From contig RGYL01000032.1 in assembly GCA_010032085.1 (NCBI GenBank), positions 1 to 7,638 on the forward strand: a stretch of DNA of 7,638 nucleotides. The letters are read 5' to 3'. This document shows, in pieces, positions 1-7,638 of this stretch. The translations under genes were made by a program, and so were the position numbers. Within the stretch, counting starts at the first letter, position 1; each line of letters starts with the position of its first letter. The stretch comes from Actinomycetota bacterium (GTDB lineage Bacteria; Actinomycetota; Actinomycetes; Nanopelagicales; Nanopelagicaceae). Below the pieces are notes generated by a model that saw nothing but the letters and a program-made list of their open reading frames with translations, was not told where the DNA came from and did no database searches.

Positions 1-453
1 CCCAGCGCAATAACTTTTCCGCGCGGCCTCTCTCTTCCCAAAGATATGGCTGAACATGCATTTGATTTCTCATTCTCCGGACTTAAAACCGCTGTCTCTC
101 GTTACCTTGCTTCAACTCCTGCTTTCAAAAGAGCAGATGTTGCCGCTTCATTTCAAGAAGCAGTCGTAGATGTGCTGCTCATGAAATCAATCAAAGCCTG
201 CGTTGATACCGGAATTGACTCGTTGATAATCGCCGGGGGAGTTGCGGCTAACTCGCGCCTTCGCGAACTCGCCTCGCAGCGCTGCGCTTCTGCTGGCCTT
301 GAGCTGCGAACTCCGCCTCCGGCGCTCTGTACCGATAACGGAGCTATGGTCGCTGCTCTTGGCTCACTCGCCCTCTCGCAAGGCAAAGCCCCCTCTCGCC
401 TCGGTATCGCGGTCGCCTCAGATACCCCACCTACCCAGCCGCTCTGGAGTTAG
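1..453 (+). CDS. tsaD: TsaD, tRNA N6-adenosine threonylcarbamoyltransferase (3' part, 150 codons plus stop)
   Basis: TsaD, with TsaB and TsaE, transfers the threonylcarbamoyl group from TC-AMP to A37 of ANN-decoding tRNAs (t6A) in the cytoplasm. The frame is open from the first base of the window, so the gene is cut at its 5' end. Visible family motifs in the partial protein are [11 protein letters not shown] (22-32), [10 protein letters not shown] (about 79-88) and CTDNGAM (110-116); the Asp in the last motif is a metal ligand in this ASKHA-fold family. The HxxxH metal motif of the N-terminal half lies outside the window. The ATG at 46 is internal, because the codons before it read as normal TsaD sequence ([10 protein letters not shown]). 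Lying upstream of groES is usual in actinobacteria, where tsaD commonly ends a tsaE-tsaB-rimI-tsaD cluster (recalled, not checked). Identification is firm. Confidence 0.96.
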   Translation, partial: PSAITFPRGLSLPKDMAEHAFDFSFSGLKTAVSRYLASTPAFKRADVAASFQEAVVDVLLMKSIKACVDTGIDSLIIAGGVAANSRLRELASQRCASAGLELRTPPPALCTDNGAMVAALGSLALSQGKAPSRLGIAVASDTPPTQPLWS

Positions 454-470
454 GGGCGCCCGGGAGCTGA

Positions 471-508
471 GCGCGAATGTTGTCGAGCGCCAGCGAGACG
501 ATTCGCGC
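471..508 (+). other. Inverted repeat downstream of tsaD, possible weak terminator
   Basis: GCGCGAAT (471-478) and ATTCGCGC (501-508) are perfect 8-bp inverted arms around a 22-nt loop. They lie just after the tsaD stop codon, in a GC-rich stretch that also holds the palindrome GGGCGCCC at 454-461. No T-run follows, so this is not a classical intrinsic terminator. It could slow or end tsaD transcription or protect its 3' end. That role is inference. Confidence 0.35.
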
Positions 509-534
509 CGGCGAACGGGAGGCCAAGATCGGAT

Positions 535-563
535 TTGAGGAGAGGAATAACTACGCCTAGGCT
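535..563 (+). promoter_or_regulatory. Probable sigma-70-type promoter of groESL
   Basis: TTGAGG (-35, 535-540) and TAGGCT (-10, 558-563) are separated by 17 nt. The -10 fits the actinobacterial TANNNT pattern. Transcription would start around 569-571, inside the left arm of the CIRCE operator. That is the usual geometry for HrcA blocking RNA polymerase. The untranslated leader would be about 83 nt. Confidence 0.55.
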
Positions 564-568
564 TGGCG

Positions 569-595
569 TTAGCACTCTCGTCGTTAGAGTGACAA
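569..595 (+). promoter_or_regulatory. CIRCE operator (HrcA binding site) of groESL
   Basis: The CIRCE consensus is TTAGCACTC-N9-GAGTGCTAA. Here the left arm TTAGCACTC (569-577) is perfect, the spacer is exactly 9 nt, and the right arm GAGTGACAA (587-595) matches 7 of 9. A second right-arm-like copy, GAGTGATAA (8 of 9), lies at 602-610. The position over the expected transcription start and just upstream of groES supports HrcA-controlled heat-shock induction. hrcA itself is not in the window. Confidence 0.88.
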
Positions 596-652
596 GGGTG
601 AGAGTGATAAGTCACCCGATTACCAGATACGAGATACGAAGGAGCTACAAAG

Positions 653-946
653 ATGGCCATTGCCATTAAGCCACTAGAAGATCGAATCGTCATAAAGATC
701 AGTGAAGCTGAGGAGAAGACCGCCTCTGGCCTAGTCATCCCAGATACCGCTAAAGAGAAGCCACAGGAAGGAACAGTCGTTGCAGTCGGACCAGGTCGCT
801 TTGATGATGGCGTTCGCGTTCCGATGGATATCAAAGTTGGCGATGTCGTCCTTTATAGCAAGTACGGTGGAACTGAGATAAAGCATGGCGGCGAGGAATA
901 CCTAGTCCTCTCTGCTCGCGATATCTTGGCCGTAATTGCGAAGTAA
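653..946 (+). CDS. groES: GroES co-chaperonin (10 kDa, Cpn10)
   Basis: GroES forms the heptameric lid that caps the GroEL ring and encloses folding substrates in the cytoplasm. At 97 residues it has the family's usual length. It opens with the typical [11 protein letters not shown] strand (5-15). The mobile loop that docks on GroEL is about residues 20-38, with the hydrophobic contact Leu27-Val28-Ile29. [14 protein letters not shown] and the C-terminal DILAVIA are also standard. The ATG is preceded by a good Shine-Dalgarno AAGGAG (639-644) at 8 nt. It is the first gene of a two-gene operon with groEL, 18 nt upstream of it, and sits behind the CIRCE operator. Confidence 0.98.
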   Translation: MAIAIKPLEDRIVIKISEAEEKTASGLVIPDTAKEKPQEGTVVAVGPGRFDDGVRVPMDIKVGDVVLYSKYGGTEIKHGGEEYLVLSARDILAVIAK

Positions 947-958
947 TCGAGACGATAA

Positions 959-2599
<1,641 letters not shown>

Positions 2600-2600
2600 T

Positions 2601-2643
2601 TAGGTAGCCAATTTAATTAGGTACTCAATATAGGTACTCAATA
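2601..2643 (+). repeat. Short tandem repeat in the groEL 3' untranslated region
   Basis: The 13-mer TAGGTACTCAATA occurs twice, exactly back to back (2618-2630 and 2631-2643). A diverged copy, TAGGTAGCCAATT (10 of 13 identical), sits at 2601-2613, separated by TAAT. The AT-rich block begins right after the groEL stop codon and ends just before the terminator hairpin. No function is recognised; replication slippage is the simplest origin. Confidence 0.8.
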
Positions 2644-2644
2644 G

Positions 2645-2675
2645 AAGAGGGCTCCGAGTAATTCGGGGCCCTTTT
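2645..2675 (+). terminator. Intrinsic terminator of groESL
   Basis: GGGCTCCGA (2649-2657) pairs with TCGGGGCCC (2663-2671), with one G-T pair and a 5-nt loop. The stem is flanked by an A/G-rich run on the left and CTTTTC on the right, so the A and T bases can extend it. This is a strong Rho-independent terminator. It ends only 17 nt before the next start codon, so that gene needs its own promoter. Confidence 0.9.
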
Positions 2676-2680
2676 CTGAT

Positions 2681-2692
2681 TACACTCGCACA
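2681..2692 (+). promoter_or_regulatory. Probable leaderless -10 element of the TerC-family gene
   Basis: TACACT (2681-2686) fits TANNNT and lies exactly 6 nt before the ATG, so transcription would start at the A of the start codon. No Shine-Dalgarno sequence is visible. The -35 region would fall inside the groEL terminator hairpin (about 2657-2663) and shows no good TTGACA match, so this promoter is less certain than the one for whiB. Confidence 0.5.
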
Positions 2693-3598
2693 ATGTCTGA
2701 AACTCTTAATGTTTCAACGAGCGTCTGGGCTCTAACCCTCTCCATCGTCGGCGTTATTCTCCTAGCGGATTTAGCCTGGGCTTGGCTCCGTCGCGATCGG
2801 ATAACCTCACTAAAAGAGGCGGGCAGTTGGACCTTTATCTACGTTTCGGCCGCCATCATCTTTGGCATCTCACTTCGTAGCTGGGATAGCACTAGCGCAA
2901 GTAGTGAGTTCTTTGCCGGTTGGATTACCGAATATTCATTATCAATAGATAACTTATTTGTATTCCTAATTATTCTCACCCGACTTAAAGTGCCTAAGGA
3001 GAAAGAACAACTAGTCCTTCTTTTGGGGATAGTGATGGCCTTAGTTATCCGGGGATTTTTTATTGTCCTCGGCGCAGCTGTGGTGGAACGCTTTGTCGCC
3101 ATATTTTTCTTCTTTGGCGCCATCTTGCTTTGGACCGCTTACAAACTTGTCTCGGGCGACCCGGAGGATGATGAGTGGGAGGAAACTCGGATAATTAGTG
3201 CGCTAAGAAAACGGGGTTACTCGACTTTAACTATCGCACTAGTTGCCGTCGGCACTACTGACATTCTCTTTGCCCTAGATTCAATTCCAGCGATATTTGG
3301 ATTAACTCGAGATCCTTATATTGTTTTCATGGCTAATGCCTTTGCATTGATGGGACTTCGACAACTTTATTTTCTAATCGGCATTCTCTTAAAGAAACTT
3401 GTTTACCTTTCAAAAGGACTCTCAATTGTCCTTGGATTTATCGGCGTGAAATTGATTATTGAGGCGCTACACGGAATTGGAATTCATGATATTGCCGGAG
3501 TTAAGATTCCCGAGATTTCTATTACCGTCTCATTGGGTGTGATTATCTCCGCGCTTCTTGCGACAACTGTTATAAGTCTGCGGGTCAAAAACGACTAA
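2693..3598 (+). CDS. TerC/Alx-family integral membrane protein
   Basis: This is a 301-residue polytopic inner-membrane protein of the TerC family (PF03741 type), whose members are linked to tellurite resistance and, for Alx-like members, manganese export and metal homeostasis. About nine hydrophobic segments are visible (roughly 11-31, 44-61, 77-97, 106-129, 132-152, 178-198, 208-230, 244-260 and 276-296). The family's charged intramembrane motifs are present: Glu80-Tyr-Ser-Leu-Ser-Ile-Asp86-Asn87, and Thr-Thr-Asp190 followed by Asp196-Ser-Ile-Pro-Ala. An acidic cytoplasmic loop (GDPEDDEWEE, 155-164) separates the two halves. The family assignment is firm, but the transported ion is not shown by the sequence. 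Unlike E. coli alx, there is no room for a manganese riboswitch, because the start codon seems to be the transcript's first bases. Confidence 0.93.
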   Translation: MSETLNVSTSVWALTLSIVGVILLADLAWAWLRRDRITSLKEAGSWTFIYVSAAIIFGISLRSWDSTSASSEFFAGWITEYSLSIDNLFVFLIILTRLKVPKEKEQLVLLLGIVMALVIRGFFIVLGAAVVERFVAIFFFFGAILLWTAYKLVSGDPEDDEWEETRIISALRKRGYSTLTIALVAVGTTDILFALDSIPAIFGLTRDPYIVFMANAFALMGLRQLYFLIGILLKKLVYLSKGLSIVLGFIGVKLIIEALHGIGIHDIAGVKIPEISITVSLGVIISALLATTVISLRVKND

Positions 3599-3625
3599 CG
3601 CCCCCGAGTGATGAGTTCGGAGGCG
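3599..3625. terminator. Probable bidirectional terminator between terC-family gene and whiB
   Basis: CGCCCCCGA (3599-3607) and TCGGAGGCG (3617-3625) form a 9-position stem with one C-A mismatch and a 9-nt loop. It lies between two convergent genes. On the plus strand the following bases (CTTATGTCG) are poor in T. On the minus strand the stem is followed by TTAGTCGTTTTT, a better terminator tail. It can therefore serve whiB well and the TerC-family gene less well. Confidence 0.6.
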
Positions 3626-3650
3626 CTTATGTCGATTGGAAGGAGGAGAA

Positions 3651-3953
3651 TTACGCAGTAAAGACGCGAGATACCCGTTGCGCTTTGCTGATGATCTCGA
3701 AACGCTCTTCTTCTGTTAAGCCGCCCCAAATCCCATATGGTTCCTGCGCAGCTAGAGCATGCGCGCGACATTGGGCGATAACGGGGCAACTTGCACAGAC
3801 AGCCTTCGCAGCAACTTCGCGAGCCTTACGGCGGGGGCCGCGCTCGCCATCTGGATGAAAGAACATCTCAGTTGGAAGAGAACGGCAAGCACCCTCATAC
3901 TGCCATTCCCAATTTGCCTCTACCGGCTTCGGTAAGCGAGTCGTTTCAGACAT
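3651..3953 (-). CDS. WhiB-family Fe-S transcriptional regulator, WhiB3/WhiD-like
   Basis: WhiB proteins are small actinobacterial regulators that hold a [4Fe-4S] cluster, sense redox state or nitric oxide, and act with the primary sigma factor. This 100-residue protein has the four cluster cysteines at 23, 53, 56 and 62 (C-x29-CxxC-x5-C). It also has the FFHPDGERG block (31-39) and the GIWGG turn (74-78). The WEWQYEGACR start and the FFHPDGERG...CPVIAQCRAHAL...EPYGIWGGL pattern resemble WhiB3/WhiD, and adjacency to groEL agrees with M. tuberculosis whiB3 synteny. An in-frame TTG at 3966-3968 would add five residues, but it overlaps the promoter upstream of the ATG, so the ATG is chosen. The subfamily is likely rather than proven. 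Confidence 0.94.
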   Translation of the reverse strand: MSETTRLPKPVEANWEWQYEGACRSLPTEMFFHPDGERGPRRKAREVAAKAVCASCPVIAQCRAHALAAQEPYGIWGGLTEEERFEIISKAQRVSRVFTA

Positions 3954-3988
3954 GGCAGGAATATACAATCGCGCCGTAAGTTGTTCAA
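3954..3988 (-). promoter_or_regulatory. Leaderless promoter of whiB
   Basis: Read on the minus strand, TTGAAC (-35, 3983-3988), a 17-nt spacer, TATATT (-10, 3960-3965) and 6 nt lead directly to the ATG at 3951-3953. The elements and spacing are close to consensus, and the start point falls on the first base of the start codon. No Shine-Dalgarno is present, as expected for a leaderless mRNA. The site lies in the 59-bp divergent region shared with the MerR/cobalamin regulator. Confidence 0.75.
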
Positions 3989-4012
3989 GTACCCCCCTTT
4001 CAAGATGCGGGC

Positions 4013-4967
4013 GTGGCGCGCTACCCCCACCATTACCCCGTGGCCCGCGAAAACTCAGTTAAACCCCAGGCGGAGACTCATAACTCCTCGCAAAGCGAAT
4101 CCTTAACCGTCGCTGCCGTAGCTCGCCGCCTCGGTGTAGCGCCCGCCACATTGCGCACCTGGGACCGCCGATATGGCCTTGGTCCAAGTGATCACAGCTC
4201 TGGAGAACATCGTCGTTACAACTCAATCGATTTAGCTCGCCTAACTCTTATGAGGAAATTAGTCATCTCTGGAGTATCGCCAGCCGAGGCGGCAAGAAGA
4301 GCTCTTGATTTTGATGGAGTGAGCTCACCGCACCTCATCTCAGATACCTTGAGTAAAGAGGTAACGATTCGGGAAGAACTTGTGAAAGCGGTTATGCGCG
4401 CTGCGCGAGCCTATGACAAGAGTTTTGTGGAAGACCTACTTCGTTCTGAAATGCAGATGCGCGGGGTTACAAATACTTGGAATGAGGTAATAGTTCCTGT
4501 CTTGGTTTTGATTGGCCAAGAGTGGGCTGACTCTGGGACTGGTATTGAAACTGAGCATATGGTCAGCGAAATTATTAAGCGACTTTTGCAAGAATGGAAT
4601 TCAAATATCGTCGACCCAATCAATCCGCGCCCAGTTCTACTTGCCTGCATTGGGGAGGAGATGCATTCTCTTGCTCTCTATGCACTTGCAGCCGCGCTCT
4701 CTGAGCGAAAGATTCAAACGCAATTTCTTGGCGCCCGTACACCAGTGGAAGCGATTAGCGCGGTGGTAAAGCGCTCTGCGCCTCCCGCAATCTTTCTCTG
4801 GGCGCAATTAAATAAGAATGGTGATGTGGCAGTACTTGATCAATTACCAAGTGTTCGTCCTGCGCCTCGGATTGTGATTGGTGGCCCAGGTTGGGGAGAT
4901 GAAATTCCCAAACCAGCGACTCATGTGGAGGATTTAGTGGAGGCGTGCGAGGAGATCCTTCGGGCAG

Positions 4968-4978
<11 letters not shown>
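4013..4978 (+). CDS. MerR-type HTH regulator with cobalamin-binding domain (CarH/LitR-like candidate photoreceptor)
   Basis: This 321-residue protein combines three parts. The N-terminal MerR-type winged helix-turn-helix covers about 31-100 (LTVAAVARRLGV, then TLRTWDRRYGL and GEHRRY). A helical cobalamin cap domain covers about 118-200, and a Rossmann-like B12-binding domain about 206-320. The cap holds Trp171-x9-Glu181-His182, the Wx9EH signature of adenosylcobalamin photoreceptors of the CarH/LitR type. The B12 domain has Glu216-x-His218, the likely lower-axial ligand motif, though the usual ExHxxG ends in Ala221 here. LGARTP (239-244) and the Gly290-Gly291 pair follow. In known members, dark AdoCbl-bound tetramers repress and light disrupts them. 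The start is a GTG with no Shine-Dalgarno; a CAAGAT lies 6 nt before it, and a second in-frame GTG at 4040 is possible. It is divergent from whiB and 25 nt upstream of guaB. Target genes are unknown. Confidence 0.88.
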
Positions 4979-6124
<1,146 letters not shown>

Positions 6125-6125
<1 letters not shown>

Positions 6126-7237
6126 TGGCCGATATTGAGATCTCTGAAAGTAAGCGCGCCCGGGTCGCCTACTCCTTTGACGATGTATCCATAGTTCCCT
6201 CTCGCCGCACCCGCGAGCCCGGGGATGTCTCGCTAAATTGGCAGATCGACGCCTATCGCTTTGATCTGCCCCTTCTTGCCGCACCGATGGATTCGGTGAT
6301 CTCACCTGAGACTGCAATTGCTATTGGAAAATTAGGTGGCGTTGGAGTCTTAAATCTTGAGGGTCTATGGACTCGCTATGAGAATCCAAAGATTCAATTA
6401 GGAGAGATTTCATCAATACCAACCGAGCAGGCAACAGCAAGGATGCAAGAACTATATAAAGCACCAATTCGCGGCGAGTTGATTAAAGAGCGAATTGCTG
6501 AGATTCGCGCATCCGGTGTAACTGTTGCCGGCGCACTCTCGCCACAGCGCACTGCAGAATTTCATAAGGCTGTAGTGGATGCCGGGGTAGATATCTTTGT
6601 GATTCGCGGAACTACTGTCAGCGCTGAACATGTATCGACAAAGACCGAGCCACTCAATCTAAAGAAATTCATCTATGAGTTAGATGTCCCAGTAATCGTG
6701 GGTGGTTGCGCAACTACATCAAGCGCGTTGCATTTGATGCGCGCCGGTGCCGCGGGAGTTCTAGTTGGTTTTGGCGGCGGAGCGGCTCACACCACCCGAC
6801 AAGTTCTAGGAATTTCAGTACCCATGGCAACAGCGGTCGCTGATGTTGCCGCCGCTCGGCGCCAATATCTCGATGAATCTGGCGGCAGATATGTGCATGT
6901 AATTGCAGATGGATCAATTGGAAAGAGCGGCGATATTGCAAAAGCGATTGCTTGTGGCGCTGATGCAGTAATGCTTGGCTCGCCACTTGCACGCGCGGAG
7001 GAAGCTCCGGGAAGAGGTTGGCATTGGGGCAGCGAAGCTCATCACAGCGAACTTCCTCGCGGCACCCGAGTGCATGTTGGAACTTCTGGTTCGTTGGCGG
7101 AGATATTGGTCGGGCCATCACACTCAGCCGATGGAACGATGAACATATTTGGTGCGCTTCGTCGCGCTATGGCAACTTGTGGTTACTCAGAGCTAAAGGA
7201 ATTCCAGCGGGTAGAAATAGTTTTAAATAGAGGTTAA
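6125..7237 (+). CDS. guaB3: GuaB3-family IMP dehydrogenase-related protein, catalytic residues altered
   Basis: This 370-residue (beta/alpha)8-barrel paralogue of IMPDH belongs to the GuaB3 type found beside guaB in actinobacteria, naturally without CBS domains. Recognisable segments are [11 protein letters not shown] (16-26), LAAPMDSV (51-58), [10 protein letters not shown] (71-80), HVIADGS (258-264), [15 protein letters not shown] (277-291), [10 protein letters not shown] (293-302) and LKEFQRVEI (357-365). The loop aligned with Gua[10 protein letters not shown] reads GGGAAHTTR, so His222 replaces the catalytic Cys. VVVDTAHG of GuaB aligns with [12 protein letters not shown] is ADGS, and no Arg-Tyr flap dyad is seen. 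Standard IMPDH chemistry is therefore doubtful. Its start overlaps the guaB stop (TAATG), with AGGA (6114-6117) 7 nt upstream, so the two proteins are made together. A regulatory, structural or altered-specificity role is inference. Confidence 0.92.
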
Positions 7238-7239
7238 TA

Positions 7240-7638
7240 GTGCAGCGTAGCAACCATGTACTTGTAGTCGACTTTGGCGCTCAATATGCGCAATTAATCG
7301 CCCGGCGGGTACGCCAGGCAAATGTTTACAGCGAAATCGTCCCTTCTTCGCTCGCTGTTGAAGAAATTTTGGCTAGAAATCCACGAGCGATAATTCTTTC
7401 CGGTGGACCGTCCTCGGTTTATGCGCCAAATGCTCCCCAAATTGATCCAAAACTCTTCGAAACAGATATACCGATCTTTGGTATTTGTTACGGATTTCAA
7501 GCTATGGCCCAAGCCCTTAGGGGTGAAGTTGCGAAGAATGATGTTTCTGAATTCGGTCGAACTCACTTTAGCGCCGACACCACATCACAACTTTTCACAG
7601 GGCTACAACCAAATTTCGATGTCTGGATGAGCCATGGC
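7240..7638 (+). CDS. guaA: GMP synthase (glutamine-hydrolysing), N-terminal amidotransferase part (truncated by window end)
   Basis: GuaA aminates XMP to GMP with glutamine and ATP. The 133 codons present cover much of the class I glutamine amidotransferase domain. [19 protein letters not shown] (7-25) is the standard GuaA start, and [11 protein letters not shown] (52-62) is also typical. [11 protein letters not shown] (80-90) contains the nucleophile Cys83. WMSHG (129-133) is the last sequence seen. The catalytic His-Glu pair, the ATP-pyrophosphatase domain and the dimerisation domain lie beyond the window. The start is GTG, supported by the Shine-Dalgarno AGAGG (7229-7233) at 6 nt and by only 2 nt separating it from the guaB3 stop. 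It completes a tight guaB-guaB3-guaA operon for IMP to GMP. Confidence 0.96.
   Translation, partial: MQRSNHVLVVDFGAQYAQLIARRVRQANVYSEIVPSSLAVEEILARNPRAIILSGGPSSVYAPNAPQIDPKLFETDIPIFGICYGFQAMAQALRGEVAKNDVSEFGRTHFSADTTSQLFTGLQPNFDVWMSHG

Noticed and set aside
46..48. ATG as a start of a short TsaD-like protein
   Set aside because: The frame is open back to base 1 and the upstream codons encode normal TsaD sequence, so the gene is cut by the window edge and this Met is internal.
242..538. Plus-strand reading frame running from inside tsaD into the leader region
   Set aside because: It is out of frame with tsaD, has an Arg/Ser-rich composition with no recognisable motif, and has no ribosome binding site. 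It is a shadow frame.
418..834. Minus-strand reading frame across the groES promoter and the start of groES
   Set aside because: It is antisense to the CIRCE operator and groES, with low-complexity composition and no family motif.
3639..3648. AAGGAGGAG-like strong Shine-Dalgarno on the plus strand
   Set aside because: No start codon follows at a usable distance, and the region downstream is the antisense of whiB. It is most likely chance.
3966..3968. TTG start giving a 105-residue WhiB
   Set aside because: It lies immediately upstream of the -10 hexamer, within the -35/-10 spacer, and would be outside a leaderless transcript. The ATG at 3951-3953 fits the promoter and the usual WhiB length.
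3979..3990. TTG-TT-CAA palindrome as a MerR operator
   Set aside because: Only three base pairs match on each side and the flanks do not extend the symmetry. This is too weak to call as a feature.
6714..7121. Long minus-strand reading frame inside guaB3
   Set aside because: It is antisense to conserved GuaB3 sequence and rich in His/Gln/Leu, as expected from a shadow frame.

Overview
The window is a piece of an actinobacterial chromosome. The evidence is a WhiB-family iron-sulphur regulator, a GuaB3-type IMP dehydrogenase paralogue, a GroEL with a histidine-rich tail next to groES, and the order tsaD-groES-groEL-whiB-(regulator)-guaB-guaB3-guaA. From memory this order resembles the Mycobacterium region tsaD-groES-groEL1-whiB3-sigD-guaB2-guaB3. 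Base composition looks balanced by eye rather than strongly GC-rich, intergenic gaps are short, and several genes appear leaderless. A small-genome aquatic actinobacterium (Nanopelagicales-like) would fit, but that placement is inference.

Layout: (1) 1-453, the 3' end of tsaD (tRNA t6A synthesis). (2) 454-652, a leader region with a probable sigma-70 promoter and a CIRCE operator for the heat-shock repressor HrcA. (3) 653-2599, groES-groEL, followed by a small tandem repeat and a strong intrinsic terminator. (4) 2693-3598, a TerC/Alx-family membrane protein, probably on a leaderless transcript. (5) 3651-3953 on the minus strand, a WhiB3/WhiD-like regulator, convergent with the TerC gene and divergent from the next gene. 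(6) 4013-4978, a MerR-HTH plus cobalamin-binding regulator that carries the Wx9EH light-sensing signature of CarH/LitR proteins. (7) 5004-7638, a guanine-nucleotide operon: guaB lacking its CBS (Bateman) domains, guaB3 with the catalytic cysteine position occupied by histidine, and the start of guaA (truncated by the window end).

How the parts fit: guaB and guaA convert IMP to XMP and then GMP. groESL is a heat-shock chaperonin operon under likely HrcA control. The whiB and CarH-like genes are two cofactor-based sensors (Fe-S for redox/NO, cobalamin for light) that share a 59-bp divergent promoter region. The most interesting points are the CBS-less guaB paired with a catalytically degenerate guaB3, the CarH-like photoreceptor candidate beside whiB and the GMP operon, and a repeated TANNNT-N6-ATG arrangement that predicts leaderless transcription of terC, whiB and guaB. 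I saw no mobile elements, CRISPR arrays, tRNA or rRNA genes.
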